From NCBI GenBank assembly GCA_041685735.1, contig JAWLFE010000014.1, positions 1 to 61,308 of the forward strand: 61,308 nucleotides of DNA. Reading direction: 5' to 3'. The number at the start of each line of letters is the position of its first letter. The stretch's first letter is position 1. Source of the DNA: CSSed11-175R1 sp041685735 (GTDB taxonomy: Bacteria > Actinomycetota > Nitriliruptoria > Nitriliruptorales > Nitriliruptoraceae). The translations under genes were made by a program, and so were the position numbers. The notes beneath the pieces are model-generated. The model searched no databases and had not been told where the DNA came from. It saw only the letters and a list, made by a program, of their open reading frames with translations. Below are positions 52,301 to 59,082 of this stretch, one piece after another.

Positions 52301-52701
52301 TGCAGGTGGACCTCGAGGCCGGGGTGCGGCTCACGGTGGAGCTCGAGGCGATCGGTGGCGTCGACGAGACCGGACACCGGACGCTGTACCTCAAACTCAA
52401 CGGTACGCCACGAGCGATCGAGGTCCTGGACCGTGCCCACGCACCCGATCAGGTCACGCGCGAAGCGGCCGACCCGGACGACCCGCGCCACCTCGCCGCG
52501 CAGATGACGGGGGTCGTGACCATCGAGGTCGACGCGGGCGCCGAGGTGGCGGCGGGTCAGACCATCGGGATCATCGAGGCCATGAAGATGGAGTCCCCCG
52601 TCCGCGCGCACCTGGACGGACGTGTCGATCGTGTCGTGACTCCCTCCGGGACGCGCGTGGAGCCGGGCGACCTCATCATCGAGCTGGAGGGCGGCTCCTG
52701 A
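49309..52701 (+). CDS. pyc: Pyruvate carboxylase
   Basis: A 1130-residue single-chain pyruvate carboxylase, which makes oxaloacetate from pyruvate, bicarbonate and ATP. The biotin carboxylase domain (residues 1-450) opens with IERVLVANRGEIAVRVMRAA and has the ATP-grasp loop KAAGGGGGRGLRLV and the ERDCSVQRRHQKVLEIAPAP motif. The carboxyltransferase domain (about 530-800) starts at TDTTMRDAHQSLLATRMRT with HLHTHDTTGGQLATYLAAIE near its end. The biotinyl domain ends with EAMKMES, its Lys carrying biotin at about residue 1092. Length and order match typical enzymes. Start: ATG 49309 with GGAGG upstream. It heads a block of C4-dicarboxylate genes. Confidence 0.96.
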   Translation: MTGPIERVLVANRGEIAVRVMRAATELGIRTIAMYTAADRESIHRVKADESYEIGDPSRPLAGYLDADEIVGLAVRVGADAVHPGYGFLSESSTLARACADAGLAFVGPPADVLETTGDKVQAKAQAIAARLPVLAASDPLSEDADLAAEAERIGFPVFVKAAGGGGGRGLRLVTDPDQLADAITSARHEAAGGFGDQTIFLEKAVLRPRHIEVQVLADAAGQVIHLYERDCSVQRRHQKVLEIAPAPGLDPGIRAAICADAVRFAEQVGYVNAGTVEFLLDADGQHHFIEMNPRIQVEHTITEEVCDVDLVQSQLRIAGGATFADLGFDQDSVAPRGVAIQCRVTTEDPANGFRPGTGRVTAFRSAGGAGIRIDAGSAFVGAEISPYFDSLLAKVTARGRDLPTAARRARRALAEFRVRGVPTNLAFLRALLADTDRLVAGISTAYLDDHPELLQAVDSRDRASRLLDHLGDVTVHHPHGPAPGVADPRSRLPALPADPPVAGSRDRLLADGPAAFASWLRGSAAVGVTDTTMRDAHQSLLATRMRTTDMLAVGPHLAAQLPQLLSLEVWGGATFDVAMRFLKEDPWERLERLRDTVPNICLQMLLRGQNAVGYHRYPPDVVRAFVREAAAAGIDIFRVFDALNDVERMRPAIEAVAEQGRIAEGTLCYTGDLSDPAERVYTLDHYLEVAAGLIDAGVHVLCVKDMAGLLRAPAARTLVTALRERFDAPVHLHTHDTTGGQLATYLAAIEAGVDAVDGAAAPLAGTTSQPPLPAIVAATDHTDRATGLDLDALLNLEEYWETVRTLYAPFEQGLTAPTGRVYRHQIPGGQLSNLVAQATALGVAGGFPEIARRYIQADELLGGLIKVTPTSKVVGDLALFMAMNDVDPSDIEADPGRHDLPGSVLELLAGDLGTPPAGWPEPLRTRALEAHAVTLPDRQLTDEERAGLDAPGARQLLSSLLFPGPAEDFRADREHYGDLSVLPTEAFLHGLREGLEVQVDLEAGVRLTVELEAIGGVDETGHRTLYLKLNGTPRAIEVLDRAHAPDQVTREAADPDDPRHLAAQMTGVVTIEVDAGAEVAAGQTIGIIEAMKMESPVRAHLDGRVDRVVTPSGTRVEPGDLIIELEGGS

Positions 52702-52749
52702 GGGTCTGCCCAGACGCTGATCGACGGTGGGCGGTTGCTGCGGTCGGGT

Positions 52750-54057
52750 TCACCGGTGGGGCTCGAGCTGGACGAGATGGGTCCGGTTGGCGACGTGCTC
52801 CAGGTCTCCGCCCAGGCGTGCACGACCGGCCCACACCAGCCCGAAGGACAGCAGGGTGACCAGGGCGGCCGCGGCCCACATGGCCCGGTTGCCGGCCAGG
52901 TCCATCGTGGCCCCCAGGACGAAGGGCCCCAGCATCTGCCCGAGCATCGTGAAGACGTAGTAGATCCCGAGGAAGAAGCCCACCCGGTCCCGGCCACCCA
53001 GGTCGCCGATCAGGGCGACGGCGGGCACCGCGAACAGCGGCCAGGCGAAGCCCGCCGTGACCAGCACGCCGGCCAGAACGGCCGGGTCATCGACCGGGAT
53101 CGCCACCAGGTAGATCAGCGGGAGCGAGCCCAACCCGAGCAGCATGGCGGGGAGCTTGCCGATCCTCGTTCCGATCATGCCAGCCACCAGGGCAGACACC
53201 AGGAAGGATCCGGCGAACGCGGTCAGGAGGAACGCAGCGCGTCCTTCGCTGAGTCCGAGCGTCTCGACCCCGTAGATGGGGAACATCGCCTGGAGCCCGG
53301 CGAAGCCGACGTAGGCGGCGAGCATCGCGCTCAACAGCAGGAGTTGGCCGCGGGCGTCGGCCTGCAGCAGCTTGCGCACACCGCCGATCGCGTCCCGCAC
53401 CGGGTGCAGCGAGGCGACCGGGGCGTTGTCGATGTGGGCCGGGAACCGCTCGGCGCGCCACCACAGGACCGCCAGGCTCAGCAGCAGCACCAGCGCCGCA
53501 GCGCCGAACGTCAGACGGCGATCGATGTCGAACAGCAGCGCCAGTGCGCTGAAGGACACCAGCACGCCGATACCGCCCATCAACTGGGCGATGCCGCTGG
53601 ACGTCGAGCGCTTCGTCGGCGGGGTGTGGTCGATGATCAGCGCCGCCATCGGCGCGCGGTAGGCATGCATCGCGGCGGTGAACGCGACCTCGGTGAGGAT
53701 CAGTGTCCAGAGCAGGGCCGCGGCGAACGGGATCGCCGCCAGGGTGAGCGCGGCGAGCGGCACGGCGACCACGATGAACGGCAACCGACGTCCGAGCGTC
53801 GAGGTGATCCGGTCCGACCAGGCGCCAACCAGGGGGATCAGCACGATCCCCACGAGGTTGTCGGTCCCCATCAACAGCCCGATGGCCGCCCGTGAGTCGA
53901 AGAAGTCCCGATACAGCAGGGGCAGGAACGCGTTGTAGGTGGCGAAGGCCAGCTGGACACCGAGGAAGCCCACCGCCAGCCACCAGATGCGCCGGTACGA
54001 GAACGGGGTCGAAGCGGCTCGGTCAGCGGATCCGTCGTGCGGGTCGGGACACGTCAC
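52750..54057 (-). CDS. MFS transporter resembling the sugar/GPH-type carriers
   Basis: A 435-residue 12-helix major facilitator. The first half has RIWWLAVGFLGVQLAFATYN, MGTDNLVGIVLIPLVGAWSD with D-R-x-x-x-x-x-GRRLP after helix 2, and HAYRAPMAALIIDHTPPTKR after helix 4, a pattern of the GPH/sucrose-transporter-like branch. The second half follows a charged loop. It ends in a basic tail (VWAGRARLGG...). Start: GTG 54057. It is convergent with pyc and has no operon partner. A sugar or organic-acid substrate is plausible but unproven. Confidence 0.8.
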   Translation of the reverse strand: MTCPDPHDGSADRAASTPFSYRRIWWLAVGFLGVQLAFATYNAFLPLLYRDFFDSRAAIGLLMGTDNLVGIVLIPLVGAWSDRITSTLGRRLPFIVVAVPLAALTLAAIPFAAALLWTLILTEVAFTAAMHAYRAPMAALIIDHTPPTKRSTSSGIAQLMGGIGVLVSFSALALLFDIDRRLTFGAAALVLLLSLAVLWWRAERFPAHIDNAPVASLHPVRDAIGGVRKLLQADARGQLLLLSAMLAAYVGFAGLQAMFPIYGVETLGLSEGRAAFLLTAFAGSFLVSALVAGMIGTRIGKLPAMLLGLGSLPLIYLVAIPVDDPAVLAGVLVTAGFAWPLFAVPAVALIGDLGGRDRVGFFLGIYYVFTMLGQMLGPFVLGATMDLAGNRAMWAAAALVTLLSFGLVWAGRARLGGDLEHVANRTHLVQLEPHR

Positions 54058-54302
54058 GTGGGATTCCAGGAACCGTCCTCTCCGGTCGGAGGGCGAACCG
54101 TAGCGCGCGCCGATGAGCCGTCGTCGTGGGCCAGGGCAGAAGTCGGTGTGGTCATCGGGACGAAGGTCCCACTGGACCTACGCCACATCCCCCTACTGCA
54201 CGGTCTCGACGCTGCGTAGGTTCGACCACAACGACCCGGCCACGTGTCACGTGGCATCGAGGGCTCGGCAGCAAGCTCGGGGACGAGCAAGGAGGTCCGG
54301 TC

Positions 54303-55793
54303 ATGTCGGTCCAGGAATCGCGCAGGCAACGGAGCGGGACCACGGGTCCGCCCGAGCGCACGACCCCCGAGGACACGGGCAGGGAACCTCGCCGGAACAC
54401 CATCCTGCGCTGGGTGATCCCACCGGTCGTCGGCGCGATCATCTACCTCATCCCCGCCCCGGCGGCGGTCGAGCCGCAGGGCTGGACGCTGCTGGCGGTG
54501 TTCGTGGCCACGATCGTTGCCATCATCGCCAAGCCCCTCCCGATGGGTGCGATCGCCTTCATCGGCCTGACCATCGCGACCGTGCTGGAGGTCTTCACAC
54601 TCGGTGAGGCACTCTCCGGGTTCAGCAACGGCACGATCTGGCTGATCGTCATCGCCTTCCTGATCGCCCGGGCGGTCATCAAGACCGGACTCGGCACCCG
54701 GATCGCCTACCTGTTCGTGCGGGCACTCGGCAAGAAGACCCTGGGCCTGGCCTATGGCCTCGCGGCCACCGACCTGGTGATCTCGCCCGCCACGCCGTCG
54801 AACACCGCGCGTGGCGGCGGGATCATCTTCCCCGTCGTGCGTTCGCTCGCCGGCGCGTACGAGAGCGAGCCGGACGATGGTGCAGAGAAGATCGGGTCCT
54901 TCCTGATGCTCTCCGCCTTCCAGGTCAATGCGGTCACCTCCGCGATGTTCCTGACCGCGATGGCCGCGAACCCGTTGATCGTCGAGCTCGCCGGTTTCGA
55001 AGGCATCGACATCACCTGGGGACAGTGGGCACTCGCTGCGAGCGTCCCAGGGTTGCTCGCGCTCCTGACCATCCCCTTCGTGATGTTCAAGCTGACCAAG
55101 CCGACCATCACGGAGACCCCTGGGGCGACGGAGCTGGCACAGCAGAAGCTGACCGAGCTCGGCGGCTTGTCGAAGCACGAGAAGGTCACCCTCGGAGTGT
55201 TCGTCTTCCTGATCGCGGGGTGGATCTTCGGTGACCGCCTGTTCGACGTCGGGGCGACCCTGGTCGCGATGCTGGGGCTCTCGCTGCTGCTTCTGACGAC
55301 GGTGTTGACCTGGGACGACGTGAAGAAGGAGCACGCCGCCTGGGACACGCTGGTCTGGTTCGCGGTGCTGGTCACCATGGCGTCGTTCCTCAACACCTAC
55401 GGCGTCATCGGTTGGTTCGGTTCCGTGGTCGAGGGTGTCATCGGCGGGATGGGCTGGCCCATGGCGTTGGCGATCCTTGTGCTCGCGTATCTGTACATCC
55501 ACTACTTCTTCGCCTCGAACACCGCGCACGTGACGGCGCTGTTCCCGGTCTTCCTGGTCTCGGCGGTGGCGACCGATGCACCCGTCATGCTGGCTGCGTT
55601 CCTGCTGGCGTTCGCATCCAACATCATGGGGGGACTGACCCAGTACTCGACGGGTCCGGCGCCGGTCTTCTTCGGGGCCGGCTACAACACCCTGGGCAAG
55701 TGGTGGCAGGGCGGTTTCGTCGGCAGCGTCGTCAACGTGGCCTTGTTCGGCATCGTGGGTGCGCTGTGGATGGGTCTGGTCGGCATCTACTGA
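54303..55793 (+). CDS. DASS-family 2-oxoglutarate/malate-type carboxylate transporter
   Basis: A 496-residue anion transporter of the CitT/YbhI/2-oxoglutarate-malate translocator branch. The two signature hairpins are SPATPSNTARGGGIIFPVVR and FFASNTAHVTALFPVFLVSA, each with the SNT carboxylate motif. The C-terminal GGLTQYSTGPAPVFFGAGYN is typical of C4-dicarboxylate and tartrate exchangers. A 40-residue polar head precedes the first helix. Start: ATG 54303 with AGGAGG eight bases upstream. The SDH/FRD genes follow, separated by a strong hairpin. Import of succinate, fumarate or malate for those enzymes, or succinate:fumarate exchange, fits the context. Confidence 0.88.
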   Translation: MSVQESRRQRSGTTGPPERTTPEDTGREPRRNTILRWVIPPVVGAIIYLIPAPAAVEPQGWTLLAVFVATIVAIIAKPLPMGAIAFIGLTIATVLEVFTLGEALSGFSNGTIWLIVIAFLIARAVIKTGLGTRIAYLFVRALGKKTLGLAYGLAATDLVISPATPSNTARGGGIIFPVVRSLAGAYESEPDDGAEKIGSFLMLSAFQVNAVTSAMFLTAMAANPLIVELAGFEGIDITWGQWALAASVPGLLALLTIPFVMFKLTKPTITETPGATELAQQKLTELGGLSKHEKVTLGVFVFLIAGWIFGDRLFDVGATLVAMLGLSLLLLTTVLTWDDVKKEHAAWDTLVWFAVLVTMASFLNTYGVIGWFGSVVEGVIGGMGWPMALAILVLAYLYIHYFFASNTAHVTALFPVFLVSAVATDAPVMLAAFLLAFASNIMGGLTQYSTGPAPVFFGAGYNTLGKWWQGGFVGSVVNVALFGIVGALWMGLVGIY

Positions 55794-55810
55794 TCGGCTG
55801 GCCCGTCCCG

Positions 55811-55838
55811 GAGCCGGGGGCGACATCGCCCCCGGCTC
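55811..55838 (+). terminator. Hairpin between the DASS transporter and sdhA
   Basis: GAGCCGGGGGCGA (55811-55823) and TCGCCCCCGGCTC (55826-55838) form a perfect 13-bp stem. It stands after the transporter stop and 37 bases before the flavoprotein start. It may end or attenuate transcription into the SDH genes. Confidence 0.65.
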
Positions 55839-55874
55839 GTCTCTAGGCTGCGAGGCAGCATGAAGGGGGAACGC

Positions 55875-57827
55875 ATGATGATCGACCTGGACGAGCGGCG
55901 GGCCGTTGGGGAGCCGATCCGCGACGCTGCCCCCAGCGGGGACATCCGCACGCTGTGGGACGACCATCTGCTCGACCTGAAGCTCGTCAACCCGGCCAAC
56001 CGCCGCCGCTTCAAGGTGATCGTGGTCGGGACCGGTCTGGCGGGGGCCGGTGCGGCGGCGACCCTGTCGGAGCTGGGCTACCAGGTCGAGGCCTTCACCC
56101 TGCATGACGCTCCCCGACGGGCCCACAGCGTCGCCGCGCAGGGTGGCATCAACGCCGCCAAGGCCTACCGGGCGGACGGGGACTCGGTCGACCGTCTGTT
56201 CCGCGACACCGTCAAGGGTGGGGACTTCCGGTCGCGTGAGGCCGATGTCCACCGGCTCTCGGAGATGTCGGTCCGGGTGATCGACCACATGACCGCACTC
56301 GGTGTGCCGTTCGCACGGGAGTACGGCGGCCAGATCGCGACGCGGTCCTTCGGTGGGGTGCAGGTGTCACGGACCTTCTACGCCCGCGGACAGACGGGGC
56401 AGCAGCTGCAGATCGCCGGGTCGCAGCAGTTGCTGAAGGAGGTCGGTGCCGGGCGGCTGACGCTGCACACCCGGATGGAGATGCTGGACCTGATCGTCGT
56501 CGACGGCCGGGCTGCCGGGATCGTCACCCGCGACATGGTCACCGGCGAGATCCGGCCCCACACCGCCCATGCGGTGATCCTGGCGACCGGTGGGTACGGC
56601 AACGTCTACTTCAAGAGCACCCTGGCCAAGTCCTCGAACGTCACGGCGACCTGGCGCGCGCACAAGCGTGGCGCCCTGTTCGGCAACCCGTGCTTCGTGC
56701 AGTTCCACCCGACCTCCCTGCCGGTCTCCAACGAGTGGCAGTCCAAGACCACCCTGATGAGCGAGTCGTTGCGCAACGACGGCCGGGTGTGGGTCCCGAA
56801 GGTCGCCGGCGATGACCGTCCGCCCAACGACATCCCCGAGGACGAGCGCGACTACTACCTCGAACGCATGTACCCGTCGTTCGGCAACCTGGCGCCACGC
56901 GACATCTCGTCACGTGCTGCCAAGGCCCAGCTCGATGCGGGCAAGGGGGTCGGGCCGCTGCGCAACGGCGTCTACCTCGACTTCGCCGACGCCATCGCAC
57001 GGCTCGGACGCAAGACCATGGAGGAGCGCTACGGCAACCTGCTCGACCTCTACGTCGACGCGACGGGCGAGGACCCCTACACCGCCCCGATGCGCATCGC
57101 GCCCGGGCCGCACTTCGTGATGGGTGGCCTGTGGACCGACTACAACCAGATGAGCAACATCCCGGGGCTGTTCGTCGGCGGTGAGGCCAGCTTCAACTAC
57201 CACGGAGCCAACCGGCTCGGTGCCAACTCGCTGTTGAGCGCGTCCGTCGACGGCTGGTTCGTGCTGCCCTGGACCGTGGCGGACTACCTGGCGCCGCGCC
57301 TGGGCACCGAGGTTCCGCCCGACGACCACCCGGATGTCGAGGCAGCGGTCCGTGACACCCGCGAGCGGGTCGAGTCGCTGCTGTCGGTCCAGGGCACGCG
57401 TGGCCCGGACGAGTACCACAAGGAGCTCGGCCAGCTGTTGATGGACCACGTCGGGGTCGAGCGCCACGCCGACGGGTTGGCCAAGGGCATGGATGCGATC
57501 CGCGAGCTCCGGGAGGATTTCTGGATCAACGTGCGGGTCGTCGGTCACGGGCAACAGCTCAACCAGGAGCTGGAGCGCGCCGGCCGGATCGCCGATTACC
57601 TCGAACTCGGCGAACTGATGGCGTTGGACGCCCTCGACCGCGACGAATCCGCGGGAGCGCACTTCCGATCCGAACACCAGACCGAGGACGGTGAGGCGTT
57701 GCGCGATGACGACAACTGGACCTCGGGGTCCGCGTGGGCCCCACCCGACGGCGACGGCCGCCCGAGACGCCGGTCGGAACCTCTGACCTTCGACGCGGTC
57801 CCGCTCGCGACCAGGAGCTACAAGTGA
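55875..57827 (+). CDS. sdhA: Succinate dehydrogenase/fumarate reductase flavoprotein subunit
   Basis: A 650-residue FAD subunit. The Rossmann motif VIVVGTGLAGAGAAATLSEL is at about residue 52; RRAHSVAAQGGINAAKAYRA gives the His that covalently holds FAD. The catalytic and substrate residues appear in FVQFHPTSLPVS, EDERDYYLERMYP and NYHGANRLGANSLLSASVDG. It lacks the insertion seen in L-aspartate oxidase. Length and the N-terminal LWDDHLLDLKLVNPANRRR resemble actinobacterial and Bacteroidetes three-subunit type-B enzymes, which pair with a di-heme cytochrome b. Start: ATG 55875, preceded by GGGGGA; ATG 55878 is equally possible. The iron-sulfur gene follows with a one-base TGATG overlap. Confidence 0.93.
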   Translation: MMIDLDERRAVGEPIRDAAPSGDIRTLWDDHLLDLKLVNPANRRRFKVIVVGTGLAGAGAAATLSELGYQVEAFTLHDAPRRAHSVAAQGGINAAKAYRADGDSVDRLFRDTVKGGDFRSREADVHRLSEMSVRVIDHMTALGVPFAREYGGQIATRSFGGVQVSRTFYARGQTGQQLQIAGSQQLLKEVGAGRLTLHTRMEMLDLIVVDGRAAGIVTRDMVTGEIRPHTAHAVILATGGYGNVYFKSTLAKSSNVTATWRAHKRGALFGNPCFVQFHPTSLPVSNEWQSKTTLMSESLRNDGRVWVPKVAGDDRPPNDIPEDERDYYLERMYPSFGNLAPRDISSRAAKAQLDAGKGVGPLRNGVYLDFADAIARLGRKTMEERYGNLLDLYVDATGEDPYTAPMRIAPGPHFVMGGLWTDYNQMSNIPGLFVGGEASFNYHGANRLGANSLLSASVDGWFVLPWTVADYLAPRLGTEVPPDDHPDVEAAVRDTRERVESLLSVQGTRGPDEYHKELGQLLMDHVGVERHADGLAKGMDAIRELREDFWINVRVVGHGQQLNQELERAGRIADYLELGELMALDALDRDESAGAHFRSEHQTEDGEALRDDDNWTSGSAWAPPDGDGRPRRRSEPLTFDAVPLATRSYK

Positions 57828-58681
57828 TGCGCCTCTCCCTCGTCATCTGGCGACAGGCCGACGCGGAGGATGCCGGCCGCTTCGAGCGCTACGAGCTGAC
57901 CGACATCGCGCCCGAGGTCAGCATCCTCGAACTCCTCGACATGCTGAACGCGCAGCTGGTTGCCGAAGGTCGGGACCCGGTCGCGTTCGACCACGACTGC
58001 CGCGAAGGGATCTGTGGATCCTGCGGGTTGATGGTGAACGGGCAGGCCCACGGTCCGGTGGACTCCACGCCGGCCTGCCTGCAACGCGCCCGCAGCTTCG
58101 ACGACGGCGACGTCGTGACCATGGAGCCGTTCCGCGCGGATGCATTCCCCGTCATCCGCGACCTGGTGGTCGACCGGTCGGCCCTGGACCGCATCATCGC
58201 CTCCGGGGGGTACGTGTCCACCGCGACCAACGCCGCACCTGAGGCGCTGACGATGTCGGTCAACAAGATCGAGGCGGATGCAGCGATGGACCATGCCGCC
58301 TGCATCGGGTGCGGCGCCTGTGTCGCCGCCTGTCCGAACGCGGCGGCGCAGCTGTTCACGGGCGCGAAGGTCGCGCACCTCGCGCAGCTCCCGCAGGGCC
58401 AGGTCGAACGCTACGAGCGGGTCCGGTCGATGGTGCAGACCATGGAGGAGGACTTCGGGTCGTGCACCAACTTCGGCGAGTGCGTCCCGGCATGTCCCGC
58501 GGACATCCAACTGGATGTGATCGCGTTGCTCAACCGCGACTACGCACGATCGATGTTCCGCGTGTCCGGCGACGAGGAGGTCCACCACAAGGACCGGCGC
58601 GACATCCCGTGGCTGTCACGCCTGCGCAGTGGCCCCTGGTGGCAGTCCGATCCGGACGACACACCCGATACCACGCACTGA
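57827..58681 (+). CDS. sdhB: Succinate dehydrogenase/fumarate reductase iron-sulfur subunit
   Basis: A 284-residue iron-sulfur subunit. The plant-type [2Fe-2S] cluster is held by HDCREGICGSCGLMVNG with a further Cys in TPACLQRA. The [4Fe-4S] and [3Fe-4S] clusters are held by ACIGCGACVAACPNAAAQLF and CTNFGECVPACPADIQL. The tail (DEEVHHKDRRDIPWLSRLRS) extends beyond the last cluster. ATG 57827 overlaps the sdhA TGA, so the two are translationally coupled. No cytochrome b or anchor gene (sdhC/D) lies before sdhA or after sdhB in this window. Confidence 0.93.
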   Translation: MRLSLVIWRQADAEDAGRFERYELTDIAPEVSILELLDMLNAQLVAEGRDPVAFDHDCREGICGSCGLMVNGQAHGPVDSTPACLQRARSFDDGDVVTMEPFRADAFPVIRDLVVDRSALDRIIASGGYVSTATNAAPEALTMSVNKIEADAAMDHAACIGCGACVAACPNAAAQLFTGAKVAHLAQLPQGQVERYERVRSMVQTMEEDFGSCTNFGECVPACPADIQLDVIALLNRDYARSMFRVSGDEEVHHKDRRDIPWLSRLRSGPWWQSDPDDTPDTTH

Positions 58682-58761
58682 GGTCCGGTAGCACGCCCGC
58701 CCCTGGCGACGTCGAGGTGGTGGGCCACCCCTTCGGCGCGGGTGATGCTCCGATGGACGAG

Positions 58762-59031
58762 TCAGTCGTCGAGCGGGGTGAGCGGCTGCGCATCCGCCGA
58801 GTCGCGCAGGTGGACGACCGGGAACTCGGCATCTGCGGCGCGTTCGCGGACGAGCACCCCATCGACGATGCAGGTGTCGATGCCGACCTGACCGCCGACG
58901 GCCAGGACGTGGTCCATCGTCTCGTCGAGCAGGTCCCCGTCGATCTCCAACACCTCGACGTTGTCGGCCCCGAACCGGGTCCGGGCATCGGTGATCAGCT
59001 GGCTGACGATGGTCATCGCGGTGGCTTCCAT
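58762..59031 (-). CDS. Small conserved-looking protein of unknown function
   Basis: An 89-residue protein (or 84 from the internal ATG at 59016). It has an N-terminal helix (MTIVSQLITDARTRFGADNV) and alternating strands (EVLEIDGDLLDETMDHVLAV, then VGIDTCIVDGVLVRERAADA). The fold looks alpha/beta with one cysteine. No family is recognised. It converges on sdhB, with an 80-base gap, and precedes the BTAD regulator's 3' end on the same strand. Confidence 0.55.
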   Translation of the reverse strand: MEATAMTIVSQLITDARTRFGADNVEVLEIDGDLLDETMDHVLAVGGQVGIDTCIVDGVLVRERAADAEFPVVHLRDSADAQPLTPLDD

Positions 59032-59082
59032 GGCGACACGGTAGGCAACCTCGCCCGGAGGTGCGAGTCCGGGTCGCCCTGA

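Noticed and set aside
49702..52611. A 969-codon minus-strand open frame
   Set aside because: It lies entirely antisense to pyruvate carboxylase, whose domains and active-site motifs are complete. Its translation is Arg/Gly/Gln-rich, as expected for an antisense frame in GC-rich DNA.
54054..56288. A 744-codon minus-strand open frame
   Set aside because: Antisense to the DASS transporter and the start of sdhA. Composition is Arg/Gly/Asp/His-rich with no recognisable domain and no ribosome site.
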